Below are positions 47,084 through 56,398 of a DNA stretch of 64,000 bases, in pieces (the stretch's first letter is position 1; every line of letters begins with the position of its first letter). The DNA lies in contig NZ_MSJL01000001.1 in the NCBI RefSeq assembly GCF_001921825.1, positions 26,748 through 90,747 of the forward strand, in the 5' to 3' direction. The position numbers were made by a program, and so were the translations under genes. This stretch comes from Streptococcus acidominimus (GTDB lineage: Bacteria; Bacillota; Bacilli; Lactobacillales; Streptococcaceae). The notes under the pieces are model-generated. The model was not told where the DNA came from. It did no database searches and saw only the letters and a program-made list of their open reading frames with translations.

Positions 47084-49090
47084 CTAGCTTTCTCCTATCG
47101 ATAAAAATATCTTTTTAAAATCATCAAACGAGCTACAATTGATGAGTTCCTCTTGTATCTCTGGTTTATCAACCAACTCAACAATCGAGGCAGTGAGGTG
47201 CTCAAGTCCCTCATTACCATAGACCGATAAAGAGGGTAAAAATACCAACTTAACAGCTGGATAGTCCGAGCTCCAGTACAGTCCCTCCTTTACAATGGCA
47301 ACAGCCATACGATGATGATGCCCAAGTGGTTGAATGGGATGAGGAACGGCAATGTGTTCACTAAAAACGACAGAACTCATACTCTCACGCTGTGTTATCC
47401 ACTTTTGCATAGTCGCAGTATAATGCTCATCTTCCTGATCAGCAAGGGCAGCCACCAGTTCTTCTAGCAAGGCTGTTTTTTCAATCTGATGATGGACAAA
47501 GAAATAATCTGGGGAAATGTATTCATTAAATACTTCTTCACACTGCTGGTAAGAAGTATTTTTAAGCAGGGTTTGCCTTGCTCTTCTTCCACCTAATTCC
47601 TTAATAGCCTGCTGAATCATCTGTACTTCTTCCTCTTTGAAAAAAACAGAGACCGTATAGACTGGTATCGTGAAGATGAGTTCTGACAAATCGATAGTAG
47701 CGATGATAAAATCAATATTTTCCAGTACTTGGTCATTGAGGTCATAGTAGCCAATCACATTGACGATGGTGAGGACATCTCCCATCTCTTTTTCAATGCG
47801 ACTTCGTAGCAATTGTGCACTGCTGTAACCCGTTGCACAGATGACTAGAATACGATACCGGCGCTTGCTTTCTTCCTGCACGCGCTCCCTAGAAGCAAGA
47901 AAATGTAAGGCGATATAGGCCAGCTCATCATCTGATAAAGTGTAGGCTTGAAAATAAGGCAAAGCTTGCATCACCTGACGGGACAGATCAAGGCTGGTCT
48001 GGTAATCTTTCTTGATGTCTGCTAACAATGGATTTTCTAAGAAAACCTTGTTTTCTAGTCGAATGCGCAGGGTCTTGAGGTGGGCAAGGAGACCTTCAAT
48101 TAGTTGGAAATCTTGCTGAAAAGATAGGGCTAGTTCGCCACCATGCTTAGCGATCGCCTCTTGAAGTTCCTTTCTTACCTGCTGTTCAAAATCGACAACT
48201 CCTCGTTCTTCATCTTCTGAACCATTCCCCTTAGAAACCAAGTGGAGGGTGATGTAATCAACCTCTTCTGGAGGAATCTTGATGTCCGTTATTGTTGAAA
48301 CCCGCTTGAGAATCTGTTCTGCGATTGCGCAGCTGTGGCAATCCTTTAAGACCTCTATCCGATCTAGCTTGCTGATATTAAACCCTTCTGAAATGCGCCG
48401 AAGGGCAAGGGCAATGTGAATGACGAGATTTTGTAAGACAAAGTCTGATAGGGTTACTCCTCCTTTGCGGCATTCTTCTAAAACGATGAGCATCAATTCT
48501 TCAAAGGTAATTTTTTCATGGAAAAACTGACTATCAACGTATTGATATAGGCTGTTAACAAAGGTGTTTCCCAAAAAGTAATCCATGATGAAGCGGCGCT
48601 TGTTTCGCTCTGTTCCAGAAATGTAGACTCCCTTATTGGCCTTGCTTTCGACCCATAGTTCATAGGGTTCTAATTGCTGACGAATCTTCTTGAAATCATT
48701 TGATAAGGTCGAACGACTGACAAAAAATTCATCAACCAGATCATCAAAATAGATATCATTCTGATCAAATAGTAATTTATTGAGAATGTACGACTGGCGC
48801 TCATCAATAGCCAGCCTTGCGTCATCCAATTGGCAGTTCTCTAGTTGAACATCTTCTAAAAAGATTTGAAATTGATGATAATCACTGACCGTCAGACAGT
48901 AGCCCTTCCCTTGCTTTGCTATCAGATCAATCCCTTGATAGGTCGCCAAAACAGTCGCAAGTGTCTTGTAGTAAGTGCGAACCGTCCTATCTGAACACTC
49001 TAAATAATCAGCTATATCACGACTTGTCACAAAGGTTTCCCTGTGTTTGATCAGGTAACACAGTAATAATTTCTCTTTCGGTTGGAACAC
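47084..49090 (-). CDS. celR: PRD-containing PTS-regulated transcriptional activator CelR
   Basis: 668 residues. Domains in order: N-terminal HTH (VTSRDIADYLECSDRTVRTYY, residues about 19-39), a second Mga-like HTH (FVSRSTLSNDFKKI near 125), PRD1 (about 190-290) and PRD2 (about 300-405), an EIIB-like domain with Cys in ILVICATGYSSAQLL, and a C-terminal EIIA(Mtl/Fru)-like domain with His in HIAVPHPIQP. The start is GTG with GGGAGG upstream. Controls the surrounding cel genes. Confidence 0.92.
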   Translation of the reverse strand: MFQPKEKLLLCYLIKHRETFVTSRDIADYLECSDRTVRTYYKTLATVLATYQGIDLIAKQGKGYCLTVSDYHQFQIFLEDVQLENCQLDDARLAIDERQSYILNKLLFDQNDIYFDDLVDEFFVSRSTLSNDFKKIRQQLEPYELWVESKANKGVYISGTERNKRRFIMDYFLGNTFVNSLYQYVDSQFFHEKITFEELMLIVLEECRKGGVTLSDFVLQNLVIHIALALRRISEGFNISKLDRIEVLKDCHSCAIAEQILKRVSTITDIKIPPEEVDYITLHLVSKGNGSEDEERGVVDFEQQVRKELQEAIAKHGGELALSFQQDFQLIEGLLAHLKTLRIRLENKVFLENPLLADIKKDYQTSLDLSRQVMQALPYFQAYTLSDDELAYIALHFLASRERVQEESKRRYRILVICATGYSSAQLLRSRIEKEMGDVLTIVNVIGYYDLNDQVLENIDFIIATIDLSELIFTIPVYTVSVFFKEEEVQMIQQAIKELGGRRARQTLLKNTSYQQCEEVFNEYISPDYFFVHHQIEKTALLEELVAALADQEDEHYTATMQKWITQRESMSSVVFSEHIAVPHPIQPLGHHHRMAVAIVKEGLYWSSDYPAVKLVFLPSLSVYGNEGLEHLTASIVELVDKPEIQEELINCSSFDDFKKIFLSIGES

Positions 49091-49174
49091 TGTCGCCTCC
49101 CGTCTTTTAAAGCTGGTGCTTCAAATCCTTACTGGATTGTCCAGCACTATAACATGATTCCTTGTCTTGCTAAA

Positions 49175-49492
49175 TTAGATATGCTCCTTGACCAAGGCTG
49201 CCATTTTCTCAATCCCCATCGGAATCGGGATATAGGCTTGGGGTGGAATTTGCACAATCGGTTTATGATACTTAGCTGCCGCATCTGACAACTGCTTGAA
49301 GTTCATTTTTGTTTGCGGACTGACGAGATACAAATCAAACTTATCCGCCTGAATCTCTCTGCTTCCCTCTGGCACACCACGCGCATCCATAAAGATGTCC
49401 ATGCCTTGCTCCTGTAAGAGGGTCATGGTTTTCTTAGCGATTAGAGACGAGGACATCCCGCCTGCACAAATAATCAAAGCTGTTTTTGTCAT
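49175..49492 (-). CDS. celB: Cellobiose-type PTS IIB component
   Basis: 105 residues; phospho-Cys9 in ALIICAGGMSSSL, the lactose/cellobiose IIB fold. First gene of the cel operon (order IIB, regulator, IIA, membrane protein, IIC), the same order as the pneumococcal celBRC-orf-celD locus. RBS AGGAGGAAG. Confidence 0.94.
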   Translation of the reverse strand: MTKTALIICAGGMSSSLIAKKTMTLLQEQGMDIFMDARGVPEGSREIQADKFDLYLVSPQTKMNFKQLSDAAAKYHKPIVQIPPQAYIPIPMGIEKMAALVKEHI

Positions 49493-49517
49493 ACTAAACT
49501 TCCTCCTATCATGTGAT

Positions 49518-49556
49518 AATGTAACTGCTTACATTCCCATTATAGAGCAAGAAAAA
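49518..49556 (-). promoter_or_regulatory. cel promoter region with dyad operator
   Basis: Minus strand TATAAT lies at about 49540-49545. A perfect dyad AATGTAACTGCTTACATT (49518-49535) sits between the -10 and the IIB start and is a candidate CelR or CcpA-like site. Confidence 0.6.
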
Positions 49557-49674
49557 CCGTTTGTACATGTAGACTTTTTCCGCATTGATTAGGAAATCGC
49601 TTATGTGTTCTATCAAAAAGAGATAGTAAACTCATACACAAGATGAGGTTACTATCCTACCGCTTTCCGAAGTT

Positions 49675-49849
49675 TTAGGCTGCACTCAATTAAACAAGAT
49701 ATAGGGGCGTATAAAACACAACAATATACCCTACTTACTGTAAAGCAGGTATAAGCTGCAACAGCTGTGGCAATTTAGAAAATCGTACGAAGAATCCTAG
49801 AACTCGAGAACAATTTGTACCTAAAGGTAGCCAGACCTGTAATCAGCTA
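49675..49849 (+). repeat. Degenerate K-type fragments
   Basis: CCGAAGTTTTAGGCTGCACTC, the boundary CAATTAAACAAGATATAGGGGCG, then scrambled pieces including GTACCTAAAGGTAGCC and CAGACCTGTAATCAG found elsewhere inside large K copies. Pairing of stems 1-3 is not preserved. Confidence 0.6.
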
Positions 49850-50093
49850 ATACTCTATAAAAATCAAAATCTGGAACTGGCTAAAGCTGAAACAGTTATG
49901 TCCCAAAGGGGGGCACACTTGACACGAGTTGCACTCGTTTTATTTCCAACCTTCAACAGTCTATTCCTAGACTGTTGAAGCAGGTAGAACTCTGTTCTTT
50001 TTTGTTTTAAGGGAATAGGCTAAAAACCTCCACAGGAGCTTTTTACTCAGCAAGGTGCATTAACGATATCAGATTTTGATTTTTGGCGAGTAT
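49850..50093. mobile_element. Type B inverted-repeat element carrying an inserted array unit
   Basis: 244 bp with the same ends as 46098-46213. Identical up to CCCAAAG-GGGG, then about 128 bp extra containing one 57-bp-type unit (ACGAGT-TGC-ACTCGT and the extended stem CTTCAACAGTCTA closing on TAGACTGTTGAAG) before the shared GTTAACGA...TC right end. Confidence 0.85.
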
Positions 50094-50190
50094 AAAGAAG
50101 AAATCGTTCTATCTCTCTTTTTCACAAAGAGCCTAGTCCGAACTCAATTACAAGATACATAGTCCGTTCAAAACACAAACGACAACCCAA

Positions 50191-50219
50191 CAAAAAAGCA
50201 CGGGGCGTTTGCCCCGTAC
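50191..50219 (-). terminator. Terminator after rplL
   Basis: GTACGGGGC-AAAC-GCCCCGTGC followed on the minus strand by TTTTTTG, 17 bp after the rplL stop. Confidence 0.92.
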
Positions 50220-50235
50220 TGTAAAAGGTACTCGA

Positions 50236-50604
50236 TTATTTAAGAGTAACTGAAGCTCCTGCTTCTTCCAATTTAGCTTTGATTTCTTCAGCTTCTGCAG
50301 TTGCAACGCCTTCTTTAACCACTGCAGGTGCTCCATCAACAAGTTCTTTCGCTTCTTTAAGACCAAGACCAGTGATTTCACGTACAACTTTGATAACACC
50401 AACTTTTTTGTCGCCAGCAGATGTCAATTCAACGTCGAATGAATCTTTAGCAGCACCAGCGTCAGCAGCACCAGCTGCAGCAACAGCCACAGGAGCAGCC
50501 GCAGTTACACCAAATTCTTCTTCGATAGCTTTTACAAGATCGTTAAGCTCAAGGATTGAAGCTTCTTTAATTTCAGCAATAATGTTTTCAATGTTCAATG
50601 CCAT
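50236..50604 (-). CDS. rplL: Ribosomal protein L7/L12
   Basis: 122 residues: N-terminal dimerisation helix, Ala/Gly-rich hinge (residues about 36-52) and the C-terminal factor-binding domain with [20 protein letters not shown]. Start at 50604 after GGAGGAAATA. Downstream of rplJ in the classic pair. Confidence 0.97.
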   Translation of the reverse strand: MALNIENIIAEIKEASILELNDLVKAIEEEFGVTAAAPVAVAAAGAADAGAAKDSFDVELTSAGDKKVGVIKVVREITGLGLKEAKELVDGAPAVVKEGVATAEAEEIKAKLEEAGASVTLK

Positions 50605-50677
50605 TGTTATTTCCTCCAAATAGTTTTGTTTTTAATAAATAATAGATGGGTGTAGCACTAGGCTACGCGTTGACGCC

Positions 50678-51178
50678 TTAAGCAGCGTCTTCTTTGCTTT
50701 CTGCAACAGCTTTGACAGCGTATGCAACGTTGCGAACTGGCGCTTGAAGTACAGATAAGAGCATAGAAAGCATACCTTCTCTGTTTGGCAATGCTGCAAG
50801 AGCTTGGATTTCTTCTTTTGAAGAAACTTTACCTTCGATTGCACCACCTTTGATTTCAAGGGCTTCAGCATTTTTAGCAAAGTCGTTCAAGATTTTTGCT
50901 GGTGCAATAACATCTTCGTTTGAAAATGCAATCGCAGATGGTCCAACAAAAATTGATGCAAGTTCTTCAAGACCAGCTTTTTCAGCTGCACGACGCAAGA
51001 TTGAGTTTTTAATCACTTTGTACTCAACTTCGCTTCCACGAAGATCACGACGAAGAACTGTATCTTGCTCAACTGTCAAACCACGTGCGTCTACAACTAC
51101 GATAGATGCAGCAGCTTTCATCTTTTCAGCAACTTGATCAACTAATTCTGCTTTTTTAGCGATAATAGCTTCACTCAT
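50678..51178 (-). CDS. rplJ: Ribosomal protein L10
   Basis: 166 residues, L10 family ([20 protein letters not shown] near residue 30 and the C-terminal helix that binds L7/L12). ATG at 51178 after GGAGGTAAAAC. Forms the ribosomal stalk base and represses its own leader. Confidence 0.97.
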   Translation of the reverse strand: MSEAIIAKKAELVDQVAEKMKAAASIVVVDARGLTVEQDTVLRRDLRGSEVEYKVIKNSILRRAAEKAGLEELASIFVGPSAIAFSNEDVIAPAKILNDFAKNAEALEIKGGAIEGKVSSKEEIQALAALPNREGMLSMLLSVLQAPVRNVAYAVKAVAESKEDAA

Positions 51179-51345
51179 TAGTGTTTTACCTCCGTTATTA
51201 TTTTGGGTTCGAGCTTGTTTCAATAAAAAAACGCGCCAAACCTAGACACGAAAGTACAAATACGTTTCTATCCGTTTTGTGCCTCGGTAGGATGTTTATG
51301 AGTTGAACTCCCCTACTGTCTTAGGTCAGTTTTTTCAAACCTTAT
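51179..51345 (-). ncRNA. L10 leader (autoregulatory 5' UTR of rplJL)
   Basis: About 165 nt between promoter and rplJ. The minus strand contains CATCCTACCGAGGCAC, paired segments TACGTTTCTATCCG/CGGATAGAAACGTA-like surroundings and ends in GGCGCGTTTTTTT, the layout of the Firmicutes L10 leader. Assignment is by position and partial motif only. Confidence 0.65.
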
Positions 51346-51347
51346 TC

Positions 51348-51376
51348 ATACTATCATACTTTCTGCCATATTGCAA
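51348..51376 (-). promoter_or_regulatory. rplJL promoter
   Basis: Minus strand TTGCAA (51371-51376), 17 bp, TAGTAT (51348-51353). Confidence 0.65.
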
Positions 51377-51425
51377 GAATTTTTATCTCAAAAATAAGAA
51401 AAAATGTAGCTTTTCACTACATTTC

Positions 51426-52013
51426 CTAAATTTCACTCAAAATGCTGTCCCAGGCTTGATCAAATCCATGTCTGGTTTCAGATGAAAATACGACAAAGTG
51501 ATCTTTCTTATCAAAATCCAGTTTTTTCTTAATCATGGATTCGTGCTTGTTCCACTTGCCTCTAGGAATCTTGTCTGCCTTTGTCGCAACAAGGATAACA
51601 GGGATGTCATAATACTTCAAGAATTCATACATTTGAACATCATCAGCGGATGGCTCGTGCCGCATATCAACCAGACTAACCACTGCCCGCAAATTAGCAC
51701 GGCTGGTTAGGTATTCTTCAATCATCTTCCCCCATTTGGCACGTTCTGTCTTTGAGACCTTGGCGTAGCCATAACCTGGTACATCAACAAAGCGAATCTT
51801 ATCATCAATATTGTAGAAATTCAACTGCTGCGTTTTTCCAGGCTTGCTGGATGTCCGAGCGAGATTTTTGCGTCCTAGAAGCGTGTTGATAAAAGAGGAC
51901 TTTCCAACATTGGAGCGTCCTGCGAGGGCAATTTCCGGCATCTCATCTTGAGGATATTGGACCTTGGAAACAGCACTCAAAACGATTTCTGCATTGTTTG
52001 TATTGATTTCCAT
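51426..52013 (-). CDS. ysxC: Ribosome biogenesis GTPase YsxC/EngB
   Basis: 195-residue Era-like GTPase for 50S assembly. G1 GRSNVGKSS near residue 32, G3 [13 protein letters not shown] near 75, G4 ATKADK near 145. Follows clpX by 9 bp, the usual Firmicutes pairing. Confidence 0.96.
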   Translation of the reverse strand: MEINTNNAEIVLSAVSKVQYPQDEMPEIALAGRSNVGKSSFINTLLGRKNLARTSSKPGKTQQLNFYNIDDKIRFVDVPGYGYAKVSKTERAKWGKMIEEYLTSRANLRAVVSLVDMRHEPSADDVQMYEFLKYYDIPVILVATKADKIPRGKWNKHESMIKKKLDFDKKDHFVVFSSETRHGFDQAWDSILSEI

Positions 52014-52022
52014 CTCAATACC

Positions 52023-53249
52023 TCATGCCGTTTCTAAGACTGGTTGAGCCTGTCCGTCCACTGCTTCCTTGGTAATCCGTACACGTTTGACGTCATCTTG
52101 GCTCGGCACTTCAAACATGATATCAAGCATGGTTTCTTCGATAATTGAACGAAGACCACGTGCTCCTGTTTTTCGTTCAATCGCTCGTCTAGCAATTTCC
52201 TCAAGGGCTTCCTGGTCAAATTCCAGCTCTACACCGTCATAGGAAAGCAGGGCTTGATATTGTTTGACTAGGGCATTTTTCGGCTCTATTAAGATGCGAA
52301 TCAAATCTTCTGTCGTCAACTGATCAAGGGCTGCAAAGACCGGCAAACGTCCAATCAACTCTGGAATAATACCAAATTTTTGAATATCATCTGCAATAAT
52401 ATGCTGCATGTAAGACTCTTTCTCATCAATGGCACGATTATTATGACCAAAACCGATGATTTTTTCCCCCATGCGCTGCTTCACGATTTCTTCAATCCCA
52501 TCAAAGGCTCCTCCCACGATAAAGAGGATATTCTTGGTATCAAGCTGAATCAGTTCCTGCTGCGGATGCTTGCGGCCACCTTGTGGCGGAACGCTAGCTA
52601 CCGTCCCCTCGATAATTTTCAGGAGTGCTTGTTGCACACCTTCTCCTGAAACATCACGCGTTATAGAGACATTCTCACCTTTTTTAGCAATTTTATCAAT
52701 TTCATCTACATAGATAATCCCACGCTCTGCACGGTCAATGTTGAAATCGGCAGCCTGAAGCAATTTCAAGAGGATATTTTCAACGTCCTCCCCCACATAA
52801 CCTGCTTCTGTCAAGGCTGTCGCATCCGCAATCGCAAATGGTACATTCAAACTTTTAGCCAAGGTTTGAGCGAGAAAGGTCTTACCAGAACCAGTCGGCC
52901 CGATCATGAGAATGTTTGATTTCTGCAAGTCCACGTCATTTTCTTCACGACTATCTTGAAAATTGATCCGTTTGTAGTGATTATAAACAGCTACTGCTAG
53001 CGCCCGTTTGGCGCGATCTTGACCGATAACATAGTGGTTTAAAATCGTCAGCAGTTCTTGAGGTTTTGGAGTATCCGCCAAGTCTGTCAAGACTTCTTCT
53101 GCTAATTCTTCGTGAATAATTTCCTGAGCTAACTCCACACATTCATTACAGATAAATACGTTATTCCCCGCAATAATTTTTTTTACTTCTTCTTGGTTCT
53201 TTCCACAAAATGAGCAGTAAATAAGCTCTGATGGATGGTGTACTGTCAT
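52023..53249 (-). CDS. clpX: ATP-dependent Clp protease ATP-binding subunit ClpX
   Basis: 408 residues: N-terminal zinc-binding domain (CSFCGKN...FICNEC), AAA+ core with Walker A GPTGSGKT near 115, Walker [14 protein letters not shown] near 185, the pore/IGF region IGFGHNN for ClpP docking and the C-terminal sensor-2 domain. Unfolds substrates for ClpP. Confidence 0.97.
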   Translation of the reverse strand: MTVHHPSELIYCSFCGKNQEEVKKIIAGNNVFICNECVELAQEIIHEELAEEVLTDLADTPKPQELLTILNHYVIGQDRAKRALAVAVYNHYKRINFQDSREENDVDLQKSNILMIGPTGSGKTFLAQTLAKSLNVPFAIADATALTEAGYVGEDVENILLKLLQAADFNIDRAERGIIYVDEIDKIAKKGENVSITRDVSGEGVQQALLKIIEGTVASVPPQGGRKHPQQELIQLDTKNILFIVGGAFDGIEEIVKQRMGEKIIGFGHNNRAIDEKESYMQHIIADDIQKFGIIPELIGRLPVFAALDQLTTEDLIRILIEPKNALVKQYQALLSYDGVELEFDQEALEEIARRAIERKTGARGLRSIIEETMLDIMFEVPSQDDVKRVRITKEAVDGQAQPVLETA

Positions 53250-53271
53250 TATTTCTCGTCCTTATCCCTAT

Positions 53272-53442
53272 CTAAAATAATACGCCATAAAAGGCATGAA
53301 TACTATTAACTAAGTTGGTCACTGCATTTAAAAGAAAGAGGATGGCTAGGCCATACCGCTTTTTCTGGAAGGCTTGAATGGAGCAGAGCACACAGATAGC
53401 GCATAAAATCGCAGTAAATAAACCGAATAAACTTTTCTGCAT
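53272..53442 (-). CDS. Small hydrophobic protein between dfrA and clpX
   Basis: A 56-residue frame (MQKSLFGLFTAILCAICVLC at the start, ending HAFYGVLF) with two hydrophobic segments separated by FQKKRYG. Too short for routine gene calling, but it starts 2 bp after the dfrA stop and ends just before clpX, filling an otherwise empty gap. Similar small membrane-protein genes occur at this place in other streptococci, as I recall. The Shine-Dalgarno is weak (GTGAGAAG). Function unknown. Confidence 0.65.
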   Translation of the reverse strand: MQKSLFGLFTAILCAICVLCSIQAFQKKRYGLAILFLLNAVTNLVNSIHAFYGVLF

Positions 53443-53444
53443 AC

Positions 53445-53957
53445 TTACTTCTCACTTCTTTCAAATATTCTGACGGTAAAATCAACAGGGTTCTCCGCAT
53501 CTCGTTCATGCCTTGTCGCACTGACCTCTTCAAATACGGACCAATCAAAGGCCGCTGGAAAATAGGTGTCCCCCTCAAATCGACCGTGAATATCTGTTTT
53601 TACAATCTCATCCAAATAGGCTTCAAAGGCTGTAAAAATCTGTCCACCGCCAATAACGTACAGGTTCTTATCCTGCTGATAGTACCAGTCTAAAACTTCC
53701 TCTACGCTATGCAGGACGAGAACTCGGTCGTGTTCTACTTGATACTCTCGATCATGGGTCAGGATAATCGAAATACGATTAGGGAGAACACGTTTGCCCA
53801 TCCCATCAAAGGTGACGCGCCCCATGACCATAGCATGACCTGTTGTCGTCTGCTTAAAATGCTCTAAATCAGCTTTCAATGACCAAGGAAGACCTCCTTC
53901 TTTACCGATCAAACCTTGTTCATCCTGTGCCCAAATGGCTGAAATCTTCTTTGTCAT
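53445..53957 (-). CDS. dfrA: Dihydrofolate reductase
   Basis: 170 residues; IWAQDEQGLIGKEGGLPW at the N-terminus (catalytic Asp/Glu region follows in DLEHFKQTT), NADPH-binding VMGRVTFDGMGKR and YVIGGGQIFTAFE. Reduces dihydrofolate; trimethoprim target. Adjacent to thyA as is common. Confidence 0.95.
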   Translation of the reverse strand: MTKKISAIWAQDEQGLIGKEGGLPWSLKADLEHFKQTTTGHAMVMGRVTFDGMGKRVLPNRISIILTHDREYQVEHDRVLVLHSVEEVLDWYYQQDKNLYVIGGGQIFTAFEAYLDEIVKTDIHGRFEGDTYFPAAFDWSVFEEVSATRHERDAENPVDFTVRIFERSEK

Positions 53958-54215
53958 TGTCTCTTCCTTCTTGTTTTTTCTTTAATACTCTTCAAACATC
54001 AAACTGGTGCAACTTTGGTTGCTTGAAAGGATAAGTCAGCTCCTTTGAGAAAAGCTCCTATCGCTTGGAATAGGCTCAACTCTTCAACTAGCTGGACTTG
54101 ACTATCCTTGCTTTTTTGTTCATTGAGCATGAATGGTATTCGATCACCAGTCAAGATTTGCCAAAAACGCAGTGATTAGCTCCTGCTTTATCCGACTACT
54201 TTTCAAGGTTAGCTA
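53958..54215. other. Gap between thyA and dfrA
   Basis: No gene or clear repeat; TAATACTCTTCAAACATCAAAC near 53992 resembles one end of a common streptococcal intergenic repeat, and GGTGCAACTTTGGTTGC is a small imperfect dyad. Confidence 0.35.
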
Positions 54216-55055
54216 TTAGATCGCTAAGTCAAATTTCAGCTGCGGTTTAACAGGAGCATAATCGACCAACTCAAAATCTTCTGGCTTGATGTCGTAGAAA
54301 TTGGTCCCGTCGGGTACATTCAGTACCAGTTTGGGCTGGCAGTCACTTGGCTCGCGGCACAAGAGTTCTTCTGCCTGCTCAAATTGATTATCATAGATGT
54401 GCAGGTTATTGATAAAATAGAAGAATTTCCCAACCCTCCATCCGAAATGCTTGGCAATCATCATCTGAAGCGCTACATACTGCATGGCATTGATATGATG
54501 CGCTATCAACATGTCGTTGCTGCGCTGAGTAAGGGTCGCATCAAGATACATCTCACCATTCACCAACCGCACATCAAACATGGTCTGAAAAGCACATGGC
54601 AAGAGACCTTCTGTTTCCTCAAAAGCCTCATAATCCCACAGGGAGATAATATTGCGACGGTTCCATGGATTATCTGCTAGTTGCTTGAGAATTTTATCAA
54701 TAATCTGATGTTTTTTGACAACAGCCCCATAGCGTTCTCCGATAGTACCAGTCTCACCTACCTCCCAATCATTCCAATAGGTCACACCATATTTGCCATT
54801 TAAAACCTCTAGGCTATTGGTCTGATCTTGGTAAATCCAGCAGACTTCCTTAATGGCTGACTTGATGGGAATCGGACGCAGGGTGGTAATAGGAAACTCT
54901 CCCTTTGACAGATCGTATGTAGCAAAGGAGCCTGTAATGTACTTAGAATTAGCGACATTTCCATCTTTATAGCGCGGACGAGCATTTTCTGAAAAGACGC
55001 CTTCAGTCATAATTTTTTGGATGTTTTCTTTAAAAATAGTATCTGCTTTTGTCAT
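54216..55055 (-). CDS. thyA: Thymidylate synthase
   Basis: 279 residues; catalytic Cys154 in [12 protein letters not shown], phosphate-binding [14 protein letters not shown] near 60 and QRSNDML near 178. Makes dTMP from dUMP with methylene-THF, linked functionally to the neighbouring dfrA. Confidence 0.96.
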   Translation of the reverse strand: MTKADTIFKENIQKIMTEGVFSENARPRYKDGNVANSKYITGSFATYDLSKGEFPITTLRPIPIKSAIKEVCWIYQDQTNSLEVLNGKYGVTYWNDWEVGETGTIGERYGAVVKKHQIIDKILKQLADNPWNRRNIISLWDYEAFEETEGLLPCAFQTMFDVRLVNGEMYLDATLTQRSNDMLIAHHINAMQYVALQMMIAKHFGWRVGKFFYFINNLHIYDNQFEQAEELLCREPSDCQPKLVLNVPDGTNFYDIKPEDFELVDYAPVKPQLKFDLAI

Positions 55056-55139
55056 GAATCTAGTATATCACTTCTCCCCTATTTTGTCTTTTTTCTGGTG
55101 TCCCAATCGGATAAAGCCGATCATTCTAATTCTGATGTC

Positions 55140-55171
55140 AAAAACACCTATGGAGAGGACCTCCATAGGTG
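55140..55171 (-). terminator. Terminator after the aldo/keto reductase gene
   Basis: Perfect 11-bp stem CACCTATGGAG/CTCCATAGGTG with a 5-nt loop (55145-55171), followed on the minus strand by TTTTTG; about 150 bp after the reductase stop. Confidence 0.65.
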
Positions 55172-55319
55172 GCAGGAGCTAGAAAAGAGGGCGGAGAACG
55201 TACGTTTTTAAGCTCTATGAGCTGACCTTGCATCAACCCACTACTGTTGATAAGGAGCCTCTTTTGAACTCTATACAACGACACTTCTTCGTATCGCTCG
55301 CATTTCTCATTGGAGAATC

Positions 55320-56162
55320 TTAAAACTCAACCTCATCAGGATTGCTTTGACTGGCAATACCTTCGAGTTTGTCGAGTTTCTCCATGTCAGCTTGTAACAA
55401 TTCAAAATCAAAAATTTCTAGGTTTGCTTCAATATTCTTTGGTGTTACCGATTTCGGCAGTGGTAAGAAGCCTTTTTGGAGAGACCAACGTAGAGCCACT
55501 TGGGCAACAGACTTGCCGTAGCGGTCTGCTATTGCTTCCACATCTTTGTGACCAAAGATGTTTCCTGTACCTAGCGGACTGTATGCTTCAATCACCATGT
55601 CATGCTCACGGCAAAATGCAACGACTTCTTCCTGCGCACAGCCAGGGGCTAGGAGAATCTGGTTGACCTGCGGTTTGATTTCCGCAGTTTCAAACAGGGC
55701 TTCCAAGTGATGGATCATGAAGTTAGAGACCCCGATTGCCCGAACTTTTCCAGCCTTATAGGCTTCTTCCATCGCTTTCCAAGCTCCCGCATTGCCTGCC
55801 TTCCAAGCATCATTTTCCCGCAAGGCTTTGGGATTTGGCCAATGAATCAAGAGCAAGTCAATGTAGTCCACACCTAATTTGGTGAGCGATTCCTCAATAG
55901 AGGATTTTGCCAAGTCATAGTCGTGCTTATCATTCCAGACCTTGGTCGTCAAGAAAATCTCCTCACGAGCCAAGCCACTGTCGGCAATGGCTCTACCTAC
56001 GCTGACTTCATTGCCATAAATTTGGGCTGTATCAACATGTGTATAGCCAACTTGAAGCGCATGACGAACGCTCTGGTAGGCTGGGTCTCCTTCTGGAATC
56101 TGCCAGGTTCCAAAAGCGATTTTAGGAATGGCTACGCCATTAGATAAAGTATAGGTTTCCAT
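55320..56162 (-). CDS. Aldo/keto reductase
   Basis: 280 residues, AKR5-like barrel. DTAQIYGNEVSVGRAI (catalytic Asp/Tyr), LTTKVWND (Lys), LLIHWPNP (His) and GVSNFMIHHLEAL are present. NADPH-dependent reduction of carbonyls such as methylglyoxal or 2,5-diketogluconate-like substrates; true substrate unknown. Start METYTLSNG at 56162 after GGAGG. Confidence 0.9.
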   Translation of the reverse strand: METYTLSNGVAIPKIAFGTWQIPEGDPAYQSVRHALQVGYTHVDTAQIYGNEVSVGRAIADSGLAREEIFLTTKVWNDKHDYDLAKSSIEESLTKLGVDYIDLLLIHWPNPKALRENDAWKAGNAGAWKAMEEAYKAGKVRAIGVSNFMIHHLEALFETAEIKPQVNQILLAPGCAQEEVVAFCREHDMVIEAYSPLGTGNIFGHKDVEAIADRYGKSVAQVALRWSLQKGFLPLPKSVTPKNIEANLEIFDFELLQADMEKLDKLEGIASQSNPDEVEF

Positions 56163-56398
56163 GATTTCCTCCAGTTTCTTTTGTTCCTTTTGCAATGAAT
56201 CTAGGAGCCGAACTTCTATTCCAGTCCTCTAGTTTTAGTAACTGTTACAGTACAAATAAGGTTGAGAGCCAAGGAAAAGATGAGAAAGGGGCTAACTCCA
56301 TTTTCGATAAAAATTGGAAAAGGTGAGACTAACAAGATCAATCATGCCAGCAATAACTGCTCCTCTTGCTTCTCTATTTCCCCTTTCTCCTGCGTCTC

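Noticed and set aside
53306..53578. A 90-codon minus-strand frame overlapping dfrA and the gap
   Set aside because: It is in another frame of dfrA, has no RBS and no recognisable features; the 56-residue frame at 53272-53442 fits the junctions better.
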